From: VFMC01 sp040398525
GTDB lineage: Bacteria; Actinomycetota; Acidimicrobiia; Acidimicrobiales; Ilumatobacteraceae
Reading direction: 5' to 3'
DNA length: 64,000 nt
NCBI GenBank assembly: GCA_040398525.1
Contig: JBBATY010000004.1
Span: forward strand, 1 to 64,000
Part shown: positions 8,701-15,366 of the stretch, piece after piece
Layout: every line of letters starts with the position of its first letter
Numbering within the stretch: the stretch's first letter is position 1
Made by a program: the position numbers and the translations under genes
The notes under the pieces: generated by a model
The model's input: only the letters and a program-made list of their open reading frames with translations
The model's database searches: none
What the model was told of the DNA's origin: nothing

Positions 8701-9266
8701 CGACGCTGGCGGTCGGTGTCGGCTTCGGTGCGGGCCATGCGCTCCGGAGGCATGCCGTGGGCGCCCTGGGCGGGGGCCAGCGTCACCTCGGCCCCGAACA
8801 CCGTGGGCAGCCCGACGGTGCGGGCCGCTTCGGCGAAGCGCACCACCCCGTACAGGCCGTCGTGATCGGTGAGCGCGAGCGCCTCGAGGCCCAGCCGCTG
8901 GGCCTCCTCGACGAGCTGCTCGGGATGCGACGCCCCGTCGAGGAACGAGAAGTTCGAGTGGCAGTGCAACTCGGCGTACGGGATGGTCACCCGGCGGTGC
9001 GTGGTCGCCTCGGCCGGCGGCTGGTAGGGCTGACGGCGACGCCCGAGCGCCGGGCCGTCGCCACCGGCGTTCCAGGCCACCGACCCCGGGGCGCGACCGT
9101 CCTTGCCGCGGACGTCGTGCGGGTCGTCGTGCGGGTCGTCGGTGGTGCGGACGTCGTGCGGGCCGCCGGCACCGGGGCCTGCACCGGTGTCGGGCGACAG
9201 CCGGGCACGGCCCGAGAGCAGCGCCTCGACGTCCTTCCACGGTAGATCAGGGTTGCTGAACCCCAT
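5742..9266 (-). CDS. dnaE2: Error-prone DNA polymerase DnaE2 (ImuC)
   Basis: C-family polymerase alpha subunit of 1174 residues, the catalytic member of the mutagenic translesion mutasome. An 80-90 residue low-complexity N-terminal extension contains the repeat DDPHDDPHD. It precedes the PHP domain, which starts YAELHCHSNFSFLDG (His101, His103) and includes ALTDHDGLYG. The polymerase active site has PDIDLDIE. A helix-hairpin-helix region follows, then a C-terminal OB domain (VLVAGVVTHRQRPMT). The start is the ATG at 9266, giving MGFSNPDLPW as in DnaE2 proteins, 12 bp from a perfect SOS box. The ImuA'/ImuB partners are about 2 kb away on the same strand. Confidence 0.95.
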   Translation of the reverse strand: MGFSNPDLPWKDVEALLSGRARLSPDTGAGPGAGGPHDVRTTDDPHDDPHDVRGKDGRAPGSVAWNAGGDGPALGRRRQPYQPPAEATTHRRVTIPYAELHCHSNFSFLDGASHPEQLVEEAQRLGLEALALTDHDGLYGVVRFAEAARTVGLPTVFGAEVTLAPAQGAHGMPPERMARTEADTDRQRRVAGPAGHQHLPDPHGEHLLLVADGPAGYARLSRALSLGHLAGEKGAPQFGFADLVDVGAGHWWVLTGCRKGGVPAALLHDGPRAAARELARLIDGFGRDRVVVELWDHGDPLDSARNDALAELAARFDLACIATNNVHYATPAQRRLAAAVAAVRARRSLDDLDPWLPATAGAHLRSGAEQARRFARYPGVVELAAEIGRAAAFDLALVAPSLPPFPCPPGPDGQPLDEMAYLRLLVDRGARRRYGERPQPGEDLSLRARAWRTIDHELDVIEGLGFAGYFLVVWDIVEFCARADIYCQGRGSAANSAVCYALGVTKADAVSLGLLFERFLSPERDGPPDIDLDIESGRREEVIQYVYERYGRHHAAQVANVITYRARSSVRDMARALGFAPGQQDAWSKQLDAWGPLASTVAQGDHDIPAVVLDLAAEIEDAPRHLGIHSGGMVICDRPIIEVCPVEWARMDRRSVLQWDKDDCAAVGLVKFDLLGLGMLGALHGAVDLVREHRGYEIDLATIPQEDEVYAMLCRADSVGVFQVESRAQMATLPRLKPRRFYDLVVEVALIRPGPIQGGSVHPYIRRRNGQEPVTYLHPLLENSLGKTLGVPLFQEQLMQMAIDVAGFTPSEADQLRQAMGSKRSRARMERLKLRLYEGMAERGITGDVADEIFTKMAAFANYGFPESHSVSFSYLVYASAWIKYHEPAAFCAALLNAQPMGFWSPHSLVQDARRHGVAVHTPDLNASRPLATLEPCAASTGGVAVRLGVGSVRGVGAELAAQIEAGRPYASLEDLVRRVPGLQLDQLEAMATAGAFGECFGLGRREALWGVGAAVQSRPDRLAGLVTGAVAPSLPGMEPVEVAVADLWATGVSPDGHPTRFLRERLAALGVATAVELQVREPRSKVLVAGVVTHRQRPMTAQGTTFMNLEDETGLVNVVVSKGCWARYRRVARGASALLIRGRLERSEGVVNVVAEELVPLQVPVAIASRDFR

Positions 9267-9278
9267 CCGCCGACCATA

Positions 9279-9294
9279 TCGAACACATGTTCGA
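9279..9294 (-). promoter_or_regulatory. SOS box (LexA operator) of dnaE2
   Basis: TCGAACACATGTTCGA is a perfect match to the actinobacterial LexA consensus TCGAAC-N4-GTTCGA. It lies 12 bp upstream of the dnaE2 start codon, so LexA binding would block transcription until DNA damage. The box upstream of imuA' has exactly the same spacing to its start codon. Confidence 0.93.
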
Positions 9295-9325
9295 TCCACA
9301 AGCCCCGACGCCCTGCCCGGTGAAC

Positions 9326-9362
9326 GGTGAGGCGGTAGGCGCAGGCGGCCTCGCCGCTCACC
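9326..9362 (-). terminator. Possible terminator hairpin after NUDIX-GNAT gene
   Basis: Imperfect stem with outer arms GGTGAG and CTCACC, extended by a bulged CGG/CCG pairing. It lies between the stop of the NUDIX-GNAT gene and the dnaE2 SOS box. No T tract follows, as is usual for high-GC actinobacterial hairpins. Confidence 0.3.
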
Positions 9363-9370
9363 GCACGGGG

Positions 9371-10372
9371 TCAGGAGGGGGCGGTGGCGTAGCGCACGTC
9401 GGGGGCGCGCTCGGCGTTGGACGAGCCGTCGGTGAGCTCGACGGCGACGAGGCCTTCGCGCTCGAAGAACCGGCGCGCCCCGGCATTGGCCTGGAACGTC
9501 CACAGCTGCAGCCCGTTCGGACAACGCTGCCGCGCCACGCCGAGCAGGCGCGAACCCAGGCCGCGACCCATCCACGCCGGATCGAGGTAGAGCTGCTCGA
9601 TCCACCCGGAGCCTGCCCGACCCGGCTCGAGCACCAGCAGCCCGACCACCAACCCGTCGACCTCGGCGACGGTGACCTCGGCATGGCCGATCACCTCGTC
9701 GGCCATCCACCGCCGCACCTCGGACGGCTCGTGCGGGCAGGGCACCTCGGCCAGGGCGTGCTCGCGCGACCGCAGATACACCGCTGCGCAGTCGCCTGCG
9801 TCCGAGCTGCGCGCCGCGCGCAGCACCGGCGCACCGGGCTGTAGGGCACGCAGGGCCCCCTCGAGGCCGGGCTCGGCCATGCGCACGGCGCGGTGCCAGG
9901 GGAACCATTGCACGTCCTGGCTCTCGCCCTCCGGCGGCCTCGGCACTACAGCCGGGGCGCGCAACAGGTAGCGCACATCGAGATGAGTGTGGCCCCGCGG
10001 CCCGGGGTGCACGTCGACATGGACCACCTGCGGCACACCGGAGTCATCGAGCCCGGCCGGGTCGAAGGCGACCGGCAAGCCCGTCTCCTCCTCGGCCTCG
10101 CGCAGCGCCGCGTCCCACGGGGTCTCGCCTGCGTCGATGTGGCCACCGGGCTGCAGCCACAGACCGAGGCGCTTGTGCCGGTGCAGCACCACACCACGAT
10201 CACCCACCACGAACGCCGACGCAGTCACGTGCACCGGGCCGGCCTGCTCGTCGAAGGGTCGCTCGAGCGCAGCGATCAGCTCCGCGAAGCGCTGCTGCGA
10301 CGAACGCTCACGCGCGTCGACGGCTCGACGGGCGAGCACCTGGGTGGTCAGCGCAGCAACTGGATCGGTCAT
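9371..10372 (-). CDS. NUDIX hydrolase-GNAT acetyltransferase fusion
   Basis: Two-domain protein of 333 residues. Residues about 45-190 form a NUDIX hydrolase with box GGHIDAGETPWDAALREA followed by EEETGL. Residues about 195-330 form a GNAT N-acetyltransferase with the acetyl-CoA loop DPAWMGRGLGSRLL and the C-terminal FQANAGARRFFEREGL. The ATG at 10372 (MTDPVAAL) was chosen because the domain begins shortly after it. Substrates of both halves are unknown; the fusion suggests successive action on a nucleotide-linked amino compound, or two unrelated house-cleaning activities. It lies upstream of dnaE2 on the same strand but with its own spacing. Confidence 0.85.
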   Translation of the reverse strand: MTDPVAALTTQVLARRAVDARERSSQQRFAELIAALERPFDEQAGPVHVTASAFVVGDRGVVLHRHKRLGLWLQPGGHIDAGETPWDAALREAEEETGLPVAFDPAGLDDSGVPQVVHVDVHPGPRGHTHLDVRYLLRAPAVVPRPPEGESQDVQWFPWHRAVRMAEPGLEGALRALQPGAPVLRAARSSDAGDCAAVYLRSREHALAEVPCPHEPSEVRRWMADEVIGHAEVTVAEVDGLVVGLLVLEPGRAGSGWIEQLYLDPAWMGRGLGSRLLGVARQRCPNGLQLWTFQANAGARRFFEREGLVAVELTDGSSNAERAPDVRYATAPS

Positions 10373-10561
10373 CGGCGCCACGCTAGGACCTCCGACCGTC
10401 CGGCCCACCAGAGGCCTGCAGACGGACGGATGTACTCGTTCACGAAATCATCAACTTTTTCCTTCAGCTTCCGAGGCGACTGCCGATACCCATCTCGACC
10501 CAAGCGTGTGGCGGCATTGCAAGGTCCAACCCAGTAGCTCCTACTCATCGGAGAACGAAGG

Positions 10562-11329
10562 ATGGAACCAGACGCACAGCTCGCTCCGCGGGTGCTGCTT
10601 GCTGTCAATGACACGCTGTTGCGACGGATCGCCAGTGTGACATTGCGGGAACGCGGCTTCTCGGTGAGCGCCACCACAGAAGGGTCGGCGGCTCTCATGC
10701 TCGCCGACTCGTTCAACCCGGACGTTGTCCTGGTCGACCTCGAGATGAACGCCCCACAGGGTGGTTCGGTGTTCGATGTCGTCCGGGCCTCGACCGAGGC
10801 CTATCTCGTGGCCATCGCCCCTGCCGACGCCGAAACGGCCCGGATCCGCGCATTGCGGGCCGGCGCCGACGACGTCGTGTCGGTGCCGGTGAGCCCCGAG
10901 GAGCTCGCCGCTCGCTGCCAGGCGCTCTTGCGTCGACCGCGGAACCTGCACACTCGCTGGGATCCGTTGGCCGCCTCGGTGATCACCCTCGGGCCACTGA
11001 GTGTCGACCTCGGCCGCAAGGAGATCCAGGTCTCCGGCCAGGACGTCCCGGTCACGAGGATCGAGTTCGCCCTGTTCGAGCAGCTCTGCCGCCACCCAGC
11101 CGAGGTGCGCAGCCGAGTGCAACTGCTCGAAGAGGTGTGGGGACCGAACTGGGTGGGCGACACCCACGTGGTCGACGTCCACCTGTCGAACCTGCGGCGC
11201 AAGCTGCAGCGGCACGCACCCGACCTGCGGTTCATCCACACCGTGCGCGGCGTGGGTTTCCGACTCAGCACCGACCTGCTGCGCACGGCCAGCACCGGTA
11301 GCAGCGACCGCGACCTCGTCCCGGTCTGA
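10562..11329 (+). CDS. Orphan response regulator, OmpR/PhoB type, atypical receiver
   Basis: Response regulator of 255 residues: a receiver domain (about 10-130) followed by a PhoB-type winged helix (about 140-240) ending in RFIHTVRGVGFRL. The phospho-acceptor aspartate is kept (VVLVDLEM, Asp59). However, the N-terminal acidic pair is reduced to Asn16-Asp17, the usual Thr/Ser becomes Ala in VAIAPAD, and the switch Lys before Pro is replaced by Val (VSVPVSPEEL). Phosphorylation signalling may therefore be altered or absent. No histidine kinase gene is nearby. GGAG lies 8 bp before the ATG. The 189 bp upstream contain an AT-rich patch (near 10441-10470) that may hold the promoter. Confidence 0.85.
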   Translation: MEPDAQLAPRVLLAVNDTLLRRIASVTLRERGFSVSATTEGSAALMLADSFNPDVVLVDLEMNAPQGGSVFDVVRASTEAYLVAIAPADAETARIRALRAGADDVVSVPVSPEELAARCQALLRRPRNLHTRWDPLAASVITLGPLSVDLGRKEIQVSGQDVPVTRIEFALFEQLCRHPAEVRSRVQLLEEVWGPNWVGDTHVVDVHLSNLRRKLQRHAPDLRFIHTVRGVGFRLSTDLLRTASTGSSDRDLVPV

Positions 11330-11357
11330 GCCCACTCGACCCGATCGCAGACCTCCA

Positions 11358-11384
11358 GGGCCCGACCGCGCCGCGGTCGGGCCC
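11358..11384. terminator. Strong bidirectional hairpin terminator
   Basis: Perfect inverted repeat with 13-bp arms (GGGCCCGACCGCG and its complement) and a single-base loop. It lies between the convergent ends of the response regulator gene and imuB. Its symmetric position suits termination of both transcripts. Confidence 0.75.
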
Positions 11385-11391
11385 TGCTGCG

Positions 11392-12993
11392 TCAGGAGTA
11401 GGTGGCGAGCAGCCACCACTGCTGACGCTCGACGACGGCCAGATAGGCGTCACCGGCCGCCGTGAGCAACTGGAACCGGGCATGGCGGCGATGGCGCCCA
11501 GGGTCCCACCAGCGTTCTTCGAGCGGCCACGGACCGGCCCAGGCGTCGATCGGCTCGGGCGCACCATCGCCGACGCGCACCGACACCGGGGCACCGCTCA
11601 GGGCACCTCGGGCGCTGACGGCGACCATCCGACCTGCAGCATCGAGCACCTCGAGCGGACGAGGCTCGTCGAGCACCTCGGCCGGTGACGGCTGCGGCAG
11701 CCCACCCGGCCAGGGCCCGTCCACCGTCGGCGGCGCCCCACTGCGCTGCACGGCGAGCGACGCCGGCACCCACCGGTGACGATCGCCCGGCAGACGCCCG
11801 CCGCGACGCTCGGCCATCACCACCCGGTCGTCGCCGAGCAGACCGGCCAGACGGGCGATGCCCCGCTCGGCCCACACATCGGCCTCGCTGCGACCACCCC
11901 ACAGACCGGCCTGGGCACCGTCGTCGGCACGCGCCTCGGTGGGCTCGAGACGAACTGCCACCACCCCGTCGACGGCGTCGTCTCCGCCGAGGCGAGCCCA
12001 CCCATCGCACTGCCAGCGCACACGTTCGACGATCGCCGCGACACCCAGACCCAGCGGATGCGACCAGAGCCGCTCGTGACGCACCCCACGCTCGCTGTCG
12101 AGCACGACGGCGAGCTGGGTGCAGACCTGCCCCTGGCCGGCCAGACGCGCCACGAGCTGCTCGGCCAGCGACCGGGCCGTGAACACGACCGCCTCGAGCT
12201 CGCCGACCGGAGTGTCGAACCGTTGCTCGACCACCGAACCGGCAGGAGGGTCGACCGCCCCCAGCGGTCGCTCGTCGGCGCCGGCCGCCATCTGCCAGGC
12301 AGCCGCACCGACGGCGCCGAAGCGACCGACCAGATCGGCCACGTCCATCGCCGCCACGGCACCGAGCCGGCCCAGGCCCAACCGCGCGAACAGACCGACC
12401 GTTTCGGCGTCGAGGCCACCCACGTCGACGAGCAGCCGCACCGGCAGATCGGCGAGGAACCCCGCCGACCCACCGGGGCCCACCAGCTCGGGCTGCCCGG
12501 TGCGCACCGATCGCCGCGCGGCGACCGCTGCCGCGAACCGACCATCGGCCACCCCCATCCCGACACCGGCAGCAACCGCGGCCGGGCCGAGCACCGCGCG
12601 CACCCGGTCGACCACCAGGGCAGCCATCGCCGCCTCACCGCCGAAGTAGCGCGACGGCCCCCGCGCTGCGAACCCGAGCACCCCGGGCACACTGAGCTCG
12701 AGCCGCGGGACGATCTCGGCGACAGCGTCGACCACACTGCGGAACGCCCGGGCCTCGACGGCCAGGTCGCGCCCGACCAGGCGCACCGACGGGCAACAGG
12801 CCTGCGCCTCGCGACGACGCTGACCGACGCGCACCCCCGCCTGAGCTGCCGCCGTCGACCTGGCGACCACCCGTTGGGCGTGCAGCACGGCGACGGCCTC
12901 GTCGGCTGCGCATCCGGCCGCTACGACCGGCCACTGCGCACAGCACACGGTCGCGCACCGCACTCGGCCGTCGACCACCCCCGTGGAGGACAC
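11392..12993 (-). CDS. imuB: ImuB, inactive Y-family polymerase-like mutasome protein
   Basis: Y-family-like protein of 533 residues that bridges DnaE2 to the sliding clamp. The N terminus (RVRCATVCCAQWPVVAAG) aligns with other ImuB proteins but lacks the catalytic Asp of true Y polymerases. The second catalytic acidic pair is also absent (VPGVLGFAARGPSRYFG). A QAGLWG motif at about residues 361-366 (11896-11913) fits the beta-clamp-binding motif QLPLWG known from M. tuberculosis ImuB. The GTG at 12993 lies 7 bp after the imuA' stop and gives the expected N terminus. A hairpin terminator follows the stop. Confidence 0.9.
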   Translation of the reverse strand: MSSTGVVDGRVRCATVCCAQWPVVAAGCAADEAVAVLHAQRVVARSTAAAQAGVRVGQRRREAQACCPSVRLVGRDLAVEARAFRSVVDAVAEIVPRLELSVPGVLGFAARGPSRYFGGEAAMAALVVDRVRAVLGPAAVAAGVGMGVADGRFAAAVAARRSVRTGQPELVGPGGSAGFLADLPVRLLVDVGGLDAETVGLFARLGLGRLGAVAAMDVADLVGRFGAVGAAAWQMAAGADERPLGAVDPPAGSVVEQRFDTPVGELEAVVFTARSLAEQLVARLAGQGQVCTQLAVVLDSERGVRHERLWSHPLGLGVAAIVERVRWQCDGWARLGGDDAVDGVVAVRLEPTEARADDGAQAGLWGGRSEADVWAERGIARLAGLLGDDRVVMAERRGGRLPGDRHRWVPASLAVQRSGAPPTVDGPWPGGLPQPSPAEVLDEPRPLEVLDAAGRMVAVSARGALSGAPVSVRVGDGAPEPIDAWAGPWPLEERWWDPGRHRRHARFQLLTAAGDAYLAVVERQQWWLLATYS

Positions 12994-13000
12994 GACGACC

Positions 13001-13741
13001 TCACCCCGTCCGACGTAGCGCGTGGACCGTCGGGTCGGCGCCGAAGCGTTCGATCCGCCCCGAGGGGCCGGGGAACCAGACGGTGTCGCGCCGACCCCGC
13101 GGCATGCGCCGACCACCGAGGGCGAGCCGCACCTCGCGGGTGCGCAGGTGCCCGTGCCCGGAGCCGAGGCCGTGCCAGCGCGCCGTGGCGTGCAGTCGCA
13201 GATCGGGGGTGAACGCACCCGGGTCGCCCACCATCAGCAGGATGCCGCCACGCGACTGCACCCTGGCCTGCACCCGCCTGGCCGTGGCCTGGCCGAGCCG
13301 AGCGGCGAGCTGCGGCCCGACCACCACGACGTCGAACCCGTCGACCGCCGCCGCCAGGGCCCGCCCCCCGTGCGGATCGTCGATGGGCTGCTCGGCACCA
13401 TCGGCCGGGCTGCGCACCACGACCAGCCGTTCGAGCGGCACCCCCGCCTCGAGCCATGCCGCCACCCCGAGCGAGGGGTAGCCGATGGCGCACGCCCAGC
13501 ACCCCTCGCCCATCGGGCCGGCGGCCACCAACGCCGCCAGTGACGCTGCCGCTGGGCCGACGCACACCAGGCTCGTGCCACGGACGAGCCCCTGGGGCAT
13601 CACACCCGACAGAGCGGGGTGCACGACGAGCACCTGCTCGGCCCGGGGGACGAGCTGAGGATTGCGCGCTGCGAGTGCATCGGCCAGGCGGGCCCGCACG
13701 TCGGCGGCGGATGGAGAGAGGGAGGCGGAGGCAGCGGCCAT
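13001..13741 (-). CDS. imuA: ImuA' mutasome accessory protein
   Basis: Accessory protein of 246 residues of the ImuA' type, a divergent RecA/SulA-like fold with no obvious Walker A motif. Recognisable segments are GLVRGTSLVCVGPAAASLAALV, where a P-loop would be, the core DGFDVVVVGPQLAARLG, and a basic C-terminal region with LRTREVRLALGGRR. ImuA' interacts with ImuB and RecA in damage-induced mutagenesis. It is the first gene of the imuA'-imuB operon, with a perfect SOS box 12 bp before its ATG. Confidence 0.85.
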   Translation of the reverse strand: MAAASASLSPSAADVRARLADALAARNPQLVPRAEQVLVVHPALSGVMPQGLVRGTSLVCVGPAAASLAALVAAGPMGEGCWACAIGYPSLGVAAWLEAGVPLERLVVVRSPADGAEQPIDDPHGGRALAAAVDGFDVVVVGPQLAARLGQATARRVQARVQSRGGILLMVGDPGAFTPDLRLHATARWHGLGSGHGHLRTREVRLALGGRRMPRGRRDTVWFPGPSGRIERFGADPTVHALRRTG

Positions 13742-13753
13742 GCCTGCATCGTA

Positions 13754-13769
13754 TCGAACAGGTGTTCGA
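13754..13769 (-). promoter_or_regulatory. SOS box (LexA operator) of imuA'-imuB
   Basis: TCGAACAGGTGTTCGA matches TCGAAC-N4-GTTCGA exactly and sits 12 bp upstream of the imuA' start codon. That is the same distance as the box at dnaE2, so all three mutasome genes should respond together to LexA. Confidence 0.93.
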
Positions 13770-13783
13770 TGGATCCAGGGTCG

Positions 13784-14650
13784 TCAGCCGGCCATGCCGT
13801 TCTCGTCCTCCATCCGCGACACGTGCCGCTCGACCACCGCGACGAACTCCTCGGCCGTGCGAGCCAACGCATCGGCGCCGAGCGCCCGGGCGTGCTCCTC
13901 GTCGACGACCGCGCCACCACCCACCACCAGCACGACGTCGGAGGTGCTCGACCGCAGCAGCGCGAAGGCCTCGGCGGCGGGCTGGAGCGCTGCGTCCATC
14001 GTGACCGACAACCCGATGGCCGAGACGTCAGGGGTGGTGAGCACGGCGTGCAGCAGCGACGACCCGGGTAGGTCGCACCCGAGGTCGGAGACCTCCCAGC
14101 CCCGGAGCCGCACGAGGTCGGCCAGGATCGCCACCGGCAGCGCGTGCCGTTCACCTGCCGGCGCAGCCAACACCACCGTGCCACGCGTGCGGCCACGGCG
14201 AACGAAGCGCGGCCCGAGCCGGCCCATGAGGCGCATCGCGATGCCCGTGGCCCGGTGCTCGACGGACACGTCGAGCTCGCCGCGCTCCCAGCGGTCGCCG
14301 ATCGAGGCCATCGCCGGGGCGAGCACCTCGAGGTAGATCGCCTCGAGCTCGGTGCCTGCCGCCAGTGCACTCTCGAGCACACCCCAGGCCCCTCTGGCAT
14401 CGCCGGCCAGCAGGCGCGCCTCGAGGCGCTCGGACCACTGCACGCGACGGCGACCGCTCCCGGTGTCGCTCGTCGGAGGTGTGGCTGCCGCATTGACGAT
14501 GAAGGCGTCGAGGTCGTCGCGTGTGACCCGCCACGAACCACCCTGCTTCTCGGCAGGCAGTTGGCCGAGGCGCACGTAGCGGTACGCCGTCATGTAATGC
14601 ACACCCAACTCCGTCGCCGCTTCATGGAGCGTCAAAAAGGAGTCGGCCAC
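13784..14650 (-). CDS. CarH/LitR-like B12-binding HTH regulator
   Basis: Transcription regulator of 288 residues. An excisionase/BldC-type helix-turn-helix (about 4-50; SFLTLHEAATELGVHYMTAY) is followed by a helical bundle and a cobalamin-binding Rossmann domain. The helical bundle carries W121-x9-E131-H132 (in WERGELDVSVEH), the motif of CarH adenosylcobalamin photoreceptors. The lower axial ligand is present as E167-R-H169, although the usual following Gly is Pro (ERHALP). A light- or B12-sensing repressor is likely. The GTG at 14650 was preferred; another GTG at 14698 would add 16 residues. Its stop lies just upstream of the imuA' SOS box. Confidence 0.82.
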   Translation of the reverse strand: MADSFLTLHEAATELGVHYMTAYRYVRLGQLPAEKQGGSWRVTRDDLDAFIVNAAATPPTSDTGSGRRRVQWSERLEARLLAGDARGAWGVLESALAAGTELEAIYLEVLAPAMASIGDRWERGELDVSVEHRATGIAMRLMGRLGPRFVRRGRTRGTVVLAAPAGERHALPVAILADLVRLRGWEVSDLGCDLPGSSLLHAVLTTPDVSAIGLSVTMDAALQPAAEAFALLRSSTSDVVLVVGGGAVVDEEHARALGADALARTAEEFVAVVERHVSRMEDENGMAG

Positions 14651-14696
14651 GCCCCCTACCGTATGGTCAGATCGCAGCGAACGGCCAGTCGTGCCC

Positions 14697-14736
14697 ACGA
14701 ATACTGTCGTTTGATTCCGGAGTCGCGCGTATTCGT
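14697..14736. promoter_or_regulatory. Dyad upstream of the B12-type regulator gene
   Basis: Eight-bp inverted arms ACGAATAC and GTATTCGT separated by 24 bp, in the 153-bp region between the regulator and the NifU-N gene, both on the minus strand. It could be an autoregulatory operator. The wide spacing makes this tentative. Confidence 0.3.
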
Positions 14737-14803
14737 CACGCTCCGTTCACCCCCCGGCCGCATCCCCCACCGACAGCGAGCCGCAGCGGGGCGACATGCA
14801 GGC

Positions 14804-15259
14804 TCAGCCGCCCTGATTGGCCTTCCAGCGAGCCATGGCAGCCCGGCTGCGCTCGATGAGCACGGCAGGCACCCGGCGCTCGTACTCCGACGCGCCGCCA
14901 CCGGCCTCGGCGCCACCTGCGGCAGCAGCGGGTGCTTCGGCCTCGGGGGCCTCGAACACCGTCGGCTCCATCCCGGGCTGCCAGTACTGGTACAGCGAGC
15001 CGACCACTTCGTCGAGGCCTGCTGCGTCGAACCCGCGAGCCAGCGTCACCGTCACCTGGTTGCTGTAGACGTGCACGTTGTCGACGTGGCCCGTGCCGAG
15101 CAGGCGGCGTGCCAACTCGGCAGCAGGGCGCGGGCCGACCGCGTCGCCGACCGAACGGAACGTCTCGTGCCCCTGGCCGGTGAGCGACCGGTTCGTCTCG
15201 AAGCGGACGACACCGGGGAGCGAGCTCGGCTTGCGCGTCACACTGACCATCTGACCCAT
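14804..15259 (-). CDS. NifU N-terminal domain-like protein
   Basis: Protein of 151 residues with similarity to the N-terminal Nfu/NifU scaffold domain: PGVVRFETNRSLTGQGHETF, then a segment PAAELARRLLGTGHVDNVHVY followed by a strand (QVTVTLARGFD). The cysteine-bearing C-terminal Nfu domain is absent. In its place is an Ala/Glu-rich linker and a short basic tail (AMARWKANQGG). Iron-sulfur function is therefore uncertain. Start candidates are ATG 15259 and ATG 15250. It is divergent from the acyl-CoA dehydrogenase gene, with about 107 bp between them. Confidence 0.6.
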   Translation of the reverse strand: MGQMVSVTRKPSSLPGVVRFETNRSLTGQGHETFRSVGDAVGPRPAAELARRLLGTGHVDNVHVYSNQVTVTLARGFDAAGLDEVVGSLYQYWQPGMEPTVFEAPEAEAPAAAAGGAEAGGGASEYERRVPAVLIERSRAAMARWKANQGG

Positions 15260-15366
15260 GCAGCAGACGTTACCGCACCGACCGGCCGCGACATCGGGTC
15301 GCTCGGCCGACTCGGCGGCAACTACCGTGAGCACGGGGAGCAACAACGACGGCAGGAGGACCTGCA

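Noticed and set aside
9267..9908. Upstream extension of dnaE2 to 1388 residues
   Set aside because: It would read through the SOS box and the NUDIX-GNAT gene; MGFSNPDLPW at 9266 is the natural N terminus.
12994..13218. Longer imuB starting at 13218
   Set aside because: It would overlap imuA' by over 200 bp with Arg/Pro-rich non-conserved sequence; the GTG at 12993 gives the usual ImuB start.
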